Shown: positions 1-13,156 of the stretch, in pieces
How positions within the stretch are numbered: position 1 is the first letter of the stretch
Layout of the letters: each line of letters begins with the position of its first letter
Assembly (NCBI GenBank): GCA_948474755.1
Contig: CAOLHI010001294.1
Coordinates: 1 to 64,000, forward strand
Source: Ctenosaura bakeri
Taxonomy: Eukaryota > Chordata > Lepidosauria > Squamata > Iguanidae
Direction of reading: 5' to 3'
DNA: 64,000 nt
Translations under genes and position numbers: made by a program
Notes under the pieces: model-generated
The model's database searches: none
What the model was told of the DNA's origin: nothing
Seen by the model: the letters and a program-made list of their open reading frames with translations, nothing else

Positions 1-445
1 TCAATATCTGTGGGTTTAACTTTCATAGTTTTGATTATTTGCAGCTTTGTCCAACAACTGTGTGGTTCCCCCTTCCGCTGGGGAACCTTTCCTCTTGGTG
101 GATCTGATCAGGCTGTGCAGCCTTTTTAAAAACTTGCCTCTGGTCCTCCTCTTTCACTAGCCTCTGCCTGGGCAGCAAAGGATGACTGTAGCCCAGTTTC
201 TCAGCACCACAAACCCTCTCCCGATGCCCCACACACACTCAAGGAAGGAGATGGGCAAGAGAGAGGAAGTATAAGGCCACCACGTCAGCTCACCCCCTTT
301 CCCTTCCCTTTCCCTGTCCTGGTTTGGATCCTGGGTGTCTACCCTCACCGCCATGCCTTGGTCCCCTTTCCACAGACACACACATATATTTTAATATTTG
401 TTGTTTTTCTACTTTTGCTGGGATCTTGTGCCCTCACTCTCTGCA
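1..445 (-). repeat. Dispersed repeat related to a Tigger-like element
   Basis: The reverse complement matches the left part of the element at 13230-13560, sharing blocks such as CACCCAGGATCCAAAC, TTATACTTCCTCTCTCT and GGAGAGGGTTTG. It lies in SHE intron 1. The outer end is not resolved because the copy runs to the window edge. Confidence 0.65.
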
Positions 446-3439
<2,994 letters not shown>

Positions 3440-3975
3440 CCTTCATCCCTGGCTTCTGCGCTGGGGGCGACCCATGGAGCGGCTCCGCTTTACCTGAGAG
3501 GTCGGGGGACTTTGCTGCTGCTGCTGCTGCTCCTCCTCCTCCCAGGCGCCTGGTCCTCTAGCTGGCTGTCGCCGGACGGAGACACAAGGCGCTGCCAGGC
3601 GCTGCACAAACCTTCTCCGCCCATATCCGGAGACGGGGGCGGCCCGGCCCGGCTTGTCCTGTTTTACGCCGGTTTCGCGCTCGGGACGCCCCGCAGGGCG
3701 AAACAGACGCGCGCGGAGCTGTCGCTGCGCCTTCGGGCACGGAACAGCGGGCGGCTCGTTTGGCCAAAAGTGCAATTCCAGGAAAAAAAAAATCATACTT
3801 GGAGTAGATCTCTGCACACCTTGGAGAAGCTATTGGGGTTTTGGATTACAGAATCCCTCAGCTAGCAGGTTCAGTGGTCATTTGAACATCCCCTCCGTAA
3901 CGCTTGTTCACCCGCGCGCCCCTCCGCAAAATAATTTTATACTGCTTTTCTCTGAGCGCGCGCGCCTGTAGGTCT
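3440..3975. promoter_or_regulatory. CpG-rich block 1 between SHE and TDRD10
   Basis: Dense CpG with GC-rich sequence at 3560-3770, plus a short CTG/CTC run at 3512-3541. It lies about 1.0-1.5 kb upstream of the SHE start codon and upstream of TDRD10, so a promoter for one or both genes is plausible. No TATA box is evident. Assignment is inferred from composition and position only. Confidence 0.5.
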
Positions 3976-3978
3976 ACA

Positions 3979-4179
3979 GCCATTGCCGCACTACACCGTT
4001 ATAGTGCTATTATTCCACTTTCAACCTCCTGTGGAATTCTGGGGTTTGTAGTTTACCGATTCCAAAGAACTGTCTGGCTGGGAATTCTAAATGCCACTCC
4101 CTAAACTGCAAACCCCAGGATTCCATAGGATGTTGAAAGTGGAATCATACCGCTGTAACAGTCTAGTGCGGAAATGACC
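3979..4179. mobile_element. MITE with about 45-bp terminal inverted repeats
   Basis: The left arm (CATTGCCGCACTACACCG ... TTCCACTTTCAAC, about 3981-4024) is the imperfect reverse complement of the right arm (GTTGAAAGTGGAATC ... CTAGTGCGGAAATG, about 4131-4175). Inner arms GGAATTCTGGGGTTTG and CAAACCCCAGGATTCC also pair. A related copy lies at 16563-16935 and a fragment at 59870-59930. Target duplication not resolved. Confidence 0.75.
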
Positions 4180-4640
4180 TGAATTGGCAAAAGCGGAACC
4201 TAGAGAAAAAGAAATGTTGCTCGAGGGATTAGAATGAAATTACTTTGGATTTGCGGACGAGACCTTCCCATTCTTTCTACCTCAGAAAAGCGGGAAAAAT
4301 CATCTCGAATTTGCAAAAATAGCCCAGTCGCGCAAATTCGACCATATGGCCCGGGGGGGGAGCGGCTTGAAAGTTACCTTGGGGAACTAGGACTCCCGGA
4401 AGACGGCACGCCAGCATGACCCCGGTCCCCAGGGCCACGCTGTGAATGGTGGGACTCGTAATCTCTCAAAGGAACTGCAGAGGGGCTCTCCCAAGGCTAG
4501 AATAGGTCACCCTATTCTATAGCAAGAACAATAATTATTACTAACAACAGCAATAAAACAATGAATCATTTTGAAGAGAAAAGCAAAACCGTACAGAAAG
4601 ATGGGTAACATTCAGTGTTTCCCATTTCACAACAAGATGG
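4180..4640. other. Unassigned sequence between CpG blocks
   Basis: No exon or repeat was recognised. It contains a G run at 4353-4360 and scattered CpG. It could be 5' flank or 5' UTR of TDRD10. Confidence 0.3.
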
Positions 4641-4935
4641 CTGAGGAAGCCCGTTTCCCACGCGGCAAGTGGGTTGCAACCGCCTTCACTCCGAATTAGG
4701 ACCGCCCAAGGCTGTACCAACTTCATTGCCTCCCGGTTTCCCCTGTAAGCGCGGCGAGCGCTATTGGTCAGTCCTGGCGGGATATTAGCATAGGAAGGAG
4801 AGGCCGGTGCATGCGTGGTTGGAGCACGTGTAGCGAGAGGGGAAGACGTCGCCATATTGGAGTGGAAGCTGTTGTCTGGCGGTTGTCGCTTTCTCTTGAG
4901 CTGCGCGCGAGCGATTCGAAGTGTTACAGAAAAGA
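4641..4935. promoter_or_regulatory. CpG-rich block 2, candidate TDRD10 promoter
   Basis: TATA-less CpG-rich stretch with an inverted CCAAT box (ATTGG, 4763-4767), an E-box CACGTG (4825-4830), an ACGTC core near 4846-4850 and a YY1-like GCCATATTG (4851-4859). It lies upstream of the first recognised TDRD10 coding exon on the plus strand. A non-coding first exon is expected nearby but I could not define its donor with confidence. Confidence 0.5.
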
Positions 4936-5659
4936 ATTGCTCTAATGTATAGGTATGCGTAGATTGCATGATGGATTCCTCGTAGGTCTTCCTCTTAAAA
5001 TGTAGCATGCGTTATTAACAATTAATTAATTAATTATTAAATGTTAACAAATGTCCACACGAGTTCCTCTCCCATTACTCCATCTTAACAACAGCCTTGT
5101 GAAGTAGGCCAAAAATTCATAGTTTTGGCCCTGGACAGCCAACAGGTGAATTGATTTTTTTTTTTAAATTGGTTTGGATTATGATTTGTGGTTTTGTTTT
5201 AACCTCGATTTAGAAACCACTAAAACATGCATGTACTCTCAGATTTTCTTAGTATTAAATTTGAGCGTCCTTATTACAGTCGTATGTTTATTAAGCGAAC
5301 TGAAAAGGCACAGAATTCTCTGTACAAGAGAGTATTTTATTGTCATCTGTTTGTTGTTACTAATGAATTTTATGAAATGATACCTTTTCAAAAAAAAAAA
5401 TTATTCTGAGAAAAAATAAGTGGTTAAAATTTTTTCTAGCCTACGTCCCTGACTCAGACCTTAGAATGTTGACTTTTAAGAAAAATGACTGCAGCCATGC
5501 ATAACTGAGTGGTTGTAAGGATGATACTCTGAGATCCAGATCATTATCCTACCTCTGTTGAATTATGGATGAGTTCCATATGTTTGTTCATTTTTTTTCT
5601 GAAGGAATTTCCCAAATAATTAATTTATTAATACTGTGTGAAAGTTTAGCAAGGCCACT
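4936..5659. other. AT-rich stretch, no recognised gene
   Basis: Falls in quality from GC-rich to AT-rich after 5000, with a short TTAA repeat near 5017-5040. No exon or classified repeat found before the Gypsy target site at 5660. Confidence 0.4.
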
Positions 5660-5665
5660 GGGTGC

Positions 5666-5958
5666 TCTCAGGAACTGAATCCACACACACAAATAGTGCA
5701 CTGCATAAACACTATTTGGAGTGAGGAGCATTGTACAAGACTTTAGTGAGGAGACTGCAGTTCCAAAGCAAATACCAGAGCTTTAGAATCCCCATGTTCC
5801 CTCCCCTTTGCCTAGAGACCTTGAAGACCTTGAGAGCCAAAACAACACTTATCAGTACATTCCTGGCAAATGTTTATCTAACGGTCTTTGGTACCTAGGC
5901 TTCTTTGGTTACAATCAGGCTGCTACTTATGCTGGACTGTATATCCCATTACTTTAAT
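5666..5958 (-). repeat. Gypsy 3' LTR
   Basis: Closely matches the LTR at 12133-12445 over its length (shared blocks GGAACTGAATCCACACA, GTACAAGACTTTAGTGAG, AGGCTGCTACTTATGCT). It starts TCTCAGGA where the other LTR has TGTCAGGA, and the last seven bases (CCTGACA in the other copy) are missing, so this copy is damaged at its inner edge. Confidence 0.88.
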
Positions 5959-6185
5959 GTGGAGAGCATCCCAAAATCCTGCCCGTCTTGGAAAAAAAAA
6001 TGCAAGTATGTGATACAAAGTGCTGTATGGGCTAGTGAAGCTAACAAGGGTTAGTGGATGAGTGAGGAAGAGCTAGGGAGTAGAAAAAAACACATTAAAA
6101 TGAAAAAACATTAAACATTAAAAAACATTAGGAGAGTTGAATGATTCCACCTGTTAGAGGTGGTGGCAAACATCTTGATGTGGTT

Positions 6186-6597
6186 TCATCCATTGGTGGC
6201 TGTAGAGACTTCAGAGAGGCCAGCGTCAGTCTGCAAAGGGGCTGGCTTGAGCAAGCTGCAGTGAAGAACAGGCTGGATAAGTTTATAAGCTGGAGGCAGG
6301 GAAAGTTCAAAACTGACTTCATTAATGGCCCGTTTGATGGGGAAGGGACCAATGTATTTAAGGGAAGAGTTTTTTGGAGGGCCCATCAGAGGTTAATTTT
6401 TTTGTGAAAAGGTAAACAAGGTCTCCTGGTTTGTAGTTAGGATTGCATTGTCTTTTCCTATCGGTGAAGTGTTTGTGGGAGATTTTTGAAGTTTCAAGTG
6501 CAGAGTGGACAGCATTGCAGCTTTGAGAGATCTTTTGAGCACAGTTGGCAACAGAGTAGGGAAGGTTAGAACTATTTTCTTCGGGGAGAGGCAGGAA
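6186..6597 (-). pseudogene. Gypsy integrase C-terminal end
   Basis: Contains KYIGPFPIKRAINEVSFEL and LHCSLLKP (about 6240-6360), the pattern of the Gypsy integrase tail (.. LGPF .I ... VFH.SLLKP). The frame is interrupted, and no intact chromodomain was recognised. Confidence 0.7.
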
Positions 6598-7326
6598 TCA
6601 CTTCAGGTCTGCGTCGTAGACAATTTCAAAAGGAGTTTTCCCTCTCGAGTAATTCACAACCGAATTGTAGGCAAATTCGGGGAAGGGTAGTAGAGGCACC
6701 CAATTGTTTTGGTTGGAGTTCATAAAGCAGCAAAGATATTGTTCCAGAGTTTGATTGATGCGTTCGGTCTGACCATCCATCTGTGGATAATGGCTGCTGC
6801 TGAGTTTCTGGACAATCCTGATGGACTTAAGGAGTGACATCCAGAATTTGGAAGTCCATGTGGCTTTGAAGTAGGATGTTTACAGGTGCTGCACACAGTA
6901 CAGTTCTTTATATAGTCCTGCATGTATTTGGTTAACCCTGACCAATGGAAAAGTTTTCTGATGGCATGGAGTGTCTTGAGGAAACCAAAGTGTTCGCCAG
7001 GTTTGGAGTCATGATAACTTCTTAGTACTTCATCCTGCAGTTCGAAGGCATGTATAATTTGGTTCCAACAAAAGCCATGTTGTTAGTCCAAGCAACTGCG
7101 GTAGGGTGCTTTTTTAGCCAGTCATCAGAGGTGTAAGCAGTTTTCATGACTTCCTGGAAAGCGGAATCAAACATAGAAGAGATTGAGTAGTGGGTGTGTT
7201 CTTGCGTGGGCACAGTAACCTGCATTCCCAGTGAGTCGGCAGTGAATAGAGTTTGCTCTTTTGGGGGTGAGGAATGGCGTAGTGATTTGTGGCAAGGGAG
7301 TCTGGAAAGACGGTCAGCCAACAATT
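6598..7326 (-). pseudogene. Gypsy integrase remnant with internal deletion
   Basis: The zinc-finger part appears as MQDYIKNCTVCSTCK (near 6900-6923). Sequence then jumps within a few codons to SKFWMSLLK and DGQTERINQTLEQYL. In Gypsy integrases roughly 100 residues, including the first two acidic residues of the DDE triad, lie between these. The junction is near 6840-6855. The third catalytic position (the Glu in TLEQYL) remains. Non-functional. Confidence 0.8.
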
Positions 7327-7828
7327 TTAAAGATAAAACGTTGAAAAAAATTCAGCCCAGCGTGCTTGCTTTGGGGTTAGTTTTCTGGCAGTCTTTAAAG
7401 TTTCCAAGTTGCAATAATCAGTCCAAACTTGAAGGGGAATTTTGCGCCTTCCAAGAAGTGCCGCCAAGTTGTGAGAGCAAAGTGGATGGCCATGGCTTCC
7501 TTTTCCCATATTGGCCAGTTACGTTAGGACTCAGAGGACTTTCGGGAGATGAAAGCGCCTGGTTTCAGGTCTCCATTGTTCTCGTGGTGAAGGAGAACTG
7601 CGCCCATAGTGAAGGCAGAGGCATCAGTTTGTATTTATAAATTCCTTTTTGGTGTTGGGGAATAGCAGAAGCGGTTCTGAGGTGAATTTGCGCTTGAGTG
7701 CGTCGAAGGCAGTCTGGCAGTTTTTAGTCTATGTAATCTTTTTTGAGAGTTTCTTGTTGGGGTTAGAAGATTTCTTTAAAAGATCAGTTAGTGGGAGGGC
7801 AATCGTGAAACCCTTGATAAAAGTTGTG
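7327..7828 (-). pseudogene. Gypsy RNase H region
   Basis: VWTDYCNLETL and KQARWAEFFSTF (7327-7509) match the Gypsy RNase H pattern VxTDHxNLxYL ... QARWxxFL. The rest of the region is shifted among frames. Confidence 0.78.
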
Positions 7829-8349
7829 CTAGAAATTGGGAAAACTGAGGAATTGTTGTAGTTGTTTCCTTGTTCTTGAGGCCGGCCAATTTAAAATTGT
7901 CTCGGTCTTGGAGGGATCCATGTTTAGAGTGTTGTTGCAAACCTGATATCCGAGGTAGTCAAAAGTTTGAATATGAAATTCGCAATTCGAGGGTTTCACG
8001 GCAAGATCACTGTCTATAAGTCTTTGTAACACAGTACAAACAAGTTTGGTGTATTGAGGCAGTGTTTCGGAGTAGATCAAAATGTCATCTAGATAGACAA
8101 CAACACCATTGTACAGGAATTCTTGCAAGACAGAGTTAAGGAACATCTGAAAAACTGCAGGCCCAGCTTGTAGTCCAAAAGGAAGGACTGTCCATTGGTA
8201 ATTCCCCAGGGGGGTAGGGAAGGTGGGGAGCCATTCACTGGCAGGGTCCATTCTGATTTGGTGGAAAGCCTCTTTGAGGTCTAGTTTCATAAAGTATTTA
8301 CCCTTAACCAGTTGGCCCATTGCGTCTGCCATGAGCAGAATCAGGTAAG
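7829..8349 (-). pseudogene. Gypsy reverse transcriptase, C-terminal part
   Basis: Contains KLDLKEAFHQIRM (finger/palm), LPFGLQAGPAVFQ and the catalytic VVYLDDILIYS with both aspartates intact. The upstream end is cut by the CR1 insertion at about 8350; the N-terminal half lies at 10074-10591. Confidence 0.88.
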
Positions 8350-10073
8350 CTGCGCAGAGAAGATGGCGAATTACTAACAGGGGAAGAGAAAAGGCAGAAC
8401 TACTTAACACCTTCTTTGCCTCAGTTTTTTCCCAGAAGGATACAAGCACTCAACCTGGCAGTTGGGGAGCAGGGGAGGAAGCAGGAGAAATGAGGCACAT
8501 AATAGGTAGAGAGGTGGTACAGGAATACCTGGCCACACTGGATGAATTCAAGTCTCCAGGACCAGATGAATTGCATCCTAGGATATTAAAAGAGCTGGCA
8601 GAGATCATTTCGGAACCTCTTGCTATAATCTTTGAGAAATCGTGGATGACAGGAGAAGTTCCAGCAGACTGGAAGAGAGCGAATGTTGTCCCCGTCTTCA
8701 AGAAGGGAAAAAAAGAGGACCCAAATAGTTATCGCCCAGTCAGCCTGATATCAGTACCTGGAAAGATCCTGGAGCAGATCATTAAGCATTCAGTTTCTAA
8801 TCACTTAGAAAGCAACACGGTAATCACGAGAAATACATTTCTCAAAAGTAAGTCCTGCCAGACTAATCTTATCTCTTTTTATGATAGAGTTACTAGCTTG
8901 ATAGATGAAGGGAATGCTGTGGATGTAGCATATCTCGATTTCAGTAAGGCCTTTGACAAAGTTCCTCATGACATTCTTCCAACGAAGCTGGTAAAATCTG
9001 GGCTGGACAGAGCTACTGCTAGTTGGACTTGTAATTGGTTGGCTGACCGAACCCAAAGGGTGATCACCAATGGCTGCTTTTCATCCTGGAGAGAAGTGAC
9101 TAGTGGGGTGCCACAGGGTTCTGTCCTGGGCCCAGTGCTGTTCAATATTTTTATCAATGACTTGGATGAAGGAATAGAGGGCATCCTCATCATTTGATGA
9201 CACCAAACTGGGGGGAGTTGCTAATATGCCAGAGGACAGGATCAAAATTCAAAATGACCTGGATAGATTGGAGAGCTGGGCCAAGGCTAACAAAATGAAA
9301 TTCAACAGAGAGAAGTGTAAGGTCCTACACTTAGGTAGAAAAAATGCAATACAGAAATATAGGATGGGGGACACATGGCTGGATAGCAGTACGTGTGAAA
9401 GGGATCTAGGAGTCTTCATAGACCACAAGCTGAACATGAGTCAGCAGTGTGATGCGGTAGCCAAGAAAGCCAATGCAATTCTCAGCTGCATCAATAGGAG
9501 TATGGTGTCTAGATCGAGGGAGGTACTGGTACCACTCTACTCTGCTTTAGTTAGACCTCATCTTGGATACTGTGTCCAGTTCTGTGCACCCCAATTCAAG
9601 AAGGACGTGGTCAAGCTGGAGCAAGTCCAGAGGAGGGCGACCAAAATGGTGAGAGGCCTGGATGCCATGCCCTCTGAGGATAGACTTAGAGAGCTGGGTA
9701 TGTTAGTCTGCAGAAGAGAAGGTTAAGAGGGGACATGATAGCCATGTTTAAATATTTGAAGGGATGCCATGTAGAGGAAGGAGAGGGCTTGTTTTCTACT
9801 GTTCCAGAGACCAGGACAAGGAGCAATGGATTCAAGCTGCAGGAAAGGAGATTCCACCTGAACCTCAGGAAGAACTTCCTGACAGTCAGGGCTGTTTGGC
9901 AGTGGAATATCCTGCCTCGGAGTGTAGTGGAGTCTCCTTCTTTGGAGGTTTTTAAGCAGAGGCTAGATGGCCATCTGTCGGGAGTGCTTTGAGGGTGTTC
10001 CTGCATGGCAGGGGGTTGGACTGGATGGCCCGTGTGGTCTCTTCCAACTCTACATTTCTATGATTCTATGATT
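8350..10073 (+). mobile_element. 5'-truncated CR1 LINE inserted in the Gypsy RT
   Basis: Encodes the CR1 ORF2 C-terminal part: [55 protein letters not shown], then KCKVLHLGRKN and the thumb to the end of ORF2 at about 9990. It ends with gggttggactggatggccc and two ATTCTATG-type units. The catalytic FADD block is broken at about 9180-9200 (stop plus frameshift; only DDTKLGG remains). No convincing target duplication. It is younger than its Gypsy host. Confidence 0.92.
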
Positions 10074-10591
10074 AGGCAGTACTGCTTGATTTATTAAATT
10101 GTAATTCACAATGAGTCTGGGGTCTCCTCCATCCCTTTTTCGCTGGAAAAATATTGGGCTAGTTGTTGGTGCTGAGGAAGGCTTAATAAAGCCGTGTTGC
10201 AAATTTTTGTTCAGGAATTTATTTAGGGCTTCTAGCTCCTGTTTGTTCATGGGGTAAATTTTTGGCTTGGGAATTTTGGCACCGTCTATCAGCCTTAGTT
10301 TACAGTCAGAGTCTCTATATGGTGGGAGTTTATCAGCTTCGTGGTTTTCAAACGCATTCTGCAGGTCCCAGTACTCTTGTGGGATTTTTTGCAGTTCCTT
10401 GGGGCTAAGCTTAAATGACATGTTTGGTGTCAATAGTTTTGACAATTCTTTGGTGTTTTTTGTTTGTTCAAGGACACCTCGGATCCAGTCAATTCTGGGA
10501 TTATGTCTTTTTAGCCAATCGTACCTGAGGACTACTTGGAATCCAATTTTGTTTGGTACTAGGAATTTCAAGTGCCCCCAGAGGCCTCCCA
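10074..10591 (-). pseudogene. Gypsy reverse transcriptase, N-terminal part
   Basis: Contains YDWLKRHNPRIDW, the end of the protease-RT linker, then LPPYRDSDCKLRLIDGAKIP, YPMNKQELEALNKFLN, IFFQRKRDGGDPRLIVNY and NQAVLPN, the usual start of Gypsy RT. It continues across the CR1 at 7829-8349. Confidence 0.85.
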
Positions 10592-10593
10592 CC

Positions 10594-10908
10594 TTAATAG
10601 GGATGGGTTTGGTCCTTTCCCTGATGGGGCCTCCCGCCATGTGCGAGACATCCATTTGCGATAATCTGGAGGGGTTCAAACTGCACGGCAAGCTCTTTGG
10701 CCACTACGGGGTTCAGCAAGCTTGTGGTACATCCTGAATTAACCAGTGCCTGGTACTTTCTTAACTCCCCATCTGTCTGTTGTAAAGCTACTGTAACATA
10801 CACATGTCGAGTTTTGGCTGTGCTTACATTTGCTGATTGGTCTGGGTCCCACTGTTGCTTTCGGAGCCTGAGGTCAGCTGCGGGCTGTCCCTGCCATCGC
10901 AGGCCCAA
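10594..10908 (-). pseudogene. Gypsy aspartic protease with altered active site
   Basis: The segment YQALVNSGCTTSLLNPVVA corresponds to the retropepsin active-site loop, normally D-S/T-G. The aspartate is replaced by Asn (NSG), which would abolish catalysis. Confidence 0.78.
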
Positions 10909-11197
10909 GTGGAGGGCCTAACACCTGGGCATTTGGTCTGTGGCTTTGGGGTGTCGGCTCTGCAGGATGTGGGCTTGGTGGGGGGAGTCACTGGCTTTTC
11001 CTTCATGGCCTTCTTTTGGTTTTGGTCCCTGTTCCCACATATGAAGCAAGTCCCTTAGCGCAGTCATTTCTTTCTTTCTTTGTTGCTTAGGAAGGTGGAT
11101 TTTCTAGCTCCTGGGGGTCTGCAGCTACTTTCTTGGGCTTGTCTTTGTCTGGAGAGTTGTACACTTTCCAAAAGGCTTTCTACTTCGCTTCCTAGCT
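10909..11197 (-). pseudogene. Gypsy gag C-terminus / zinc-knuckle region
   Basis: The minus strand near 11010-11045 encodes CFICGNRD, the start of a CCHC knuckle, followed by Lys/Pro-rich sequence. Stops interrupt the frame. Confidence 0.55.
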
Positions 11198-11638
11198 TCA
11201 TCCATCCCAACAGCTTGCAGGGTTTCCTAGAGAAAGGCACTGATCCAGAATGGTGGGGCTCAATCCAGCCTGAAAAAACTGCTTGAGTATGTCGTCTTTC
11301 CATTCTGGGACCTTATTCACTGATTTTCTAAATTCCTGGGCATACTCTCCAACGGTTCCTTTTTCCTGGCGCAGCTTCCTGAGTTGATGTATGACTTGCT
11401 CTTGAATAAAGATGTCTTTAAACCTCTCTCTGAGACGATGCATGAGCAACTGGAAGTCTGCTGTTTCCTCAGCTCGGGAGTCGAACAAACTGGCAACCCA
11501 CTGTGCTGCTTCACCTTTGAGGTGCTGTCTCAGGTATTTCACTCTGGCGGCATCATCATTGAAGTCAGCCATATAGTTGGAGGCCATATTGAGGAAATAA
11601 TTAAGAATAGCTCCTTCCCCATCGTATGTGGCTTTCAT
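11198..11638 (-). pseudogene. Gypsy gag (capsid-like) fragment
   Basis: The 146-residue open stretch contains KYLRQHLKGEAAQWV, FKDIFIQEQVIHQLRKLRQ and VGEYAQEFRK. These match the retrotransposon gag pattern (L.G.A..W ... L..L.Q...V..Y...F). The upstream gag start is lost among frameshifts. Confidence 0.85.
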
Positions 11639-12132
11639 CTCTCAAAAAGGTCTCAGCCCCACTTGAGACTCCAGTCCCCCAGGAGGTGCAGGGGCTGCGG
11701 CAACGGGTGCTGCTGCTGTGGGCACTTGCTGTTGAGCACATCCCAGCTGAGGTATCAGGATCCTCCAGTCAGCTAGTTGAGTTCTCAGCCTGGATATCTC
11801 TTCTCGTTGTAGTTCCACTTCTTCTTCTTTTGCTAAAAGTTGCTTCGTCAGTCAGTTTTGCTTATTGTAACATCCCATCACATGTGACGGCGGCGTTGTC
11901 TGTGAGCTGCGAGCCCTAAGTCCAGGTTTGATCAGTAATCACGGGTCACAGGTTGCGCTTTGGCTCGTGCATCCGTGGCCTGGCTGGGGACTGGTTCAGC
12001 TCCCTTGGCTCATTTGTCACCTTGGGTCTCAGTGGCTCCGTCAGCCACTCCCTCTTCCAGTGGTTCTTCTCCAGATGTTTGGTGCATGTTGTAGAATTTG
12101 CAGTTCTCCTCAGTTCTCAGTTCTCCTCACTC
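11639..12132 (-). other. Gypsy 5' gag/leader remnant
   Basis: Lies between the gag fragment and the 5' LTR. No tRNA primer site starting TGG is visible next to the LTR, and a short repeated TTCTCCTCAG-type motif lies at about 12100-12130. Confidence 0.5.
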
Positions 12133-12445
12133 TGTCAGGAACTGAATCCACACATGCAAATAGTACAGTGCATAAACGCTATTTGTTTGGAGTGAGGTGC
12201 ATTGTACAAGACTTTAGTGAGAAGACTGCAGTTCAAAAGCAAATACCAGAGCTTTAGAATCTCCGGATTCCCTCCTCCTTTGCCAAGAGACCTTGAAGAC
12301 CTTGAGAGCCAAGCAGTGCTTATCAGTACATTCCTAGCAAATGTTTCTCTAACGGTCTCTGGTACCTAGGCTTCTCTGGTTACAGTCAGGCTGCTACTTA
12401 TGCTACTTGTGCTGGACTGTATATCTCATTACTTTAATCCTGACA
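12133..12445 (-). repeat. Gypsy 5' LTR
   Basis: 313 bp bounded by the inverted repeat TGTCAGGA ... TCCTGACA. It matches the LTR at 5666-5958 with scattered substitutions and small indels, indicating an old insertion. Confidence 0.9.
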
Positions 12446-12461
12446 GGGTGCTCTTGAATAA

Positions 12462-12644
12462 TTGTTGTTGTGTTCCTTCAAGCCGTTTCTGACTTATGGC
12501 AACCCTAAGGTAAATCTATCACAGGGTTTTCTGAGGGCTGAGAGTGTGTGACACACCCAGGGTCACCCTGTGGGTTTCCATGGCAGAGTAGGGAATTGAA
12601 CTACTCATAATCAAGTGCCGAAACCACTATACCACGCTGGCTCT
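12462..12644 (-). mobile_element. tRNA-derived SINE
   Basis: The minus strand reads a pol III A-box-like head (gtatagtggtttcggcac), a B-box-like GTAGTTCAATTCCC, then a tail ending in cttgaagg-cacaacaac form. The same family is at 21980-22172 (plus) and 28527-28713 (minus). Confidence 0.8.
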
Positions 12645-13068
12645 CATAACTAACTGAGGTTTGTCATATTAACAGCAGTACTAATAAATTATTTGAATAC
12701 TCCTAACAGTGTAAACAAGATGCATATCACTCTGGAATTTTGCATATATGAGCTGTGGAAATGCTTTTTCAAAAGGGTGGGTCTCCACATGTTTGTTTGT
12801 TTGTTTGTTTGTTTGTTTGTTTTTGGCCTACAGCATGACCAGTGGCCAGGGATTTTGGGAACTGCAGTCCAAAAACATCTGGCAGGCCAAAGGTTCCCCA
12901 CTGTATTTGAAGAGAATGCTGTCTCTGACTCCATGTCTGCTGTCTCCTTATTTTTTTTCTAAAAAGGCGCCTTTCTTTACCGCTCTTCAGAATAACAGTT
13001 TTACAAATGTACATATTGAATTGACAAATGGATTAAAACTTACAGGGTTTAATTAATTTCTCTTTAAC
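12645..13068. other. Sequence upstream of TDRD10 coding exon 1
   Basis: Contains a (GTTT)n microsatellite at 12791-12824 and, at about 12826-12900, the common reptile motif gggattttgggaactgcagt. An in-frame TAA at 13054-13056 precedes the proposed TDRD10 ATG. Confidence 0.55.
12791..12824. repeat. (GTTT)n microsatellite
   Basis: About eight uninterrupted GTTT units. Confidence 0.95.
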
Positions 13069-13156
13069 ATGGTTGACAGGTCAGAGCACAGCAAAGAGGG
13101 GAAGAATCTCCCAACACTCAAGAAACATGTAAAAGGGAATCCAGACAAACAACCTG
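13069..13156 (+). CDS. TDRD10: TDRD10 coding exon 1
   Basis: Starts MVDRSEHSKEGKNLPTLKKH and is basic. The ATG has A at -3 and G at +4. Donor CTG|gtaagt is perfect; phase 1 out. Alternative: a splice acceptor at ttgacag (13079) would make this an internal exon with the start codon further upstream, so the N-terminus is uncertain. Confidence 0.72.

Larger units (their letters stand above)
5660..12451 (-). mobile_element. Degenerate Ty3/Gypsy LTR retrotransposon split by a CR1 LINE
   Basis: Two LTRs (5666-5958 and 12133-12445) flank gag, protease, RT, RNase H and integrase remnants in minus-strand order. GGGTGC occurs just outside both LTRs (5660-5665 and 12446-12451), fitting a 5-6 bp target duplication. 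A plus-strand CR1 (8350-10073) interrupts RT; without it the element is about 5.06 kb. All frames carry stops or shifts. It lies upstream of TDRD10 coding exon 1 and antisense to that gene. Confidence 0.9.

Noticed and set aside
3512..3865. Open frame starting with a run of leucines, like a signal peptide
   Set aside because: It is the translation of a CTG/CTC repeat in a CpG block, the first codon is TTG, and no homology follows.
4541..5008. 155-codon minus-strand open frame
   Set aside because: No recognisable domain, lies across the candidate promoter and an AT-rich stretch, and has no splice or expression support.
10267..10737. 156-codon plus-strand open frame
   Set aside because: Antisense shadow of the Gypsy protease/RT region.
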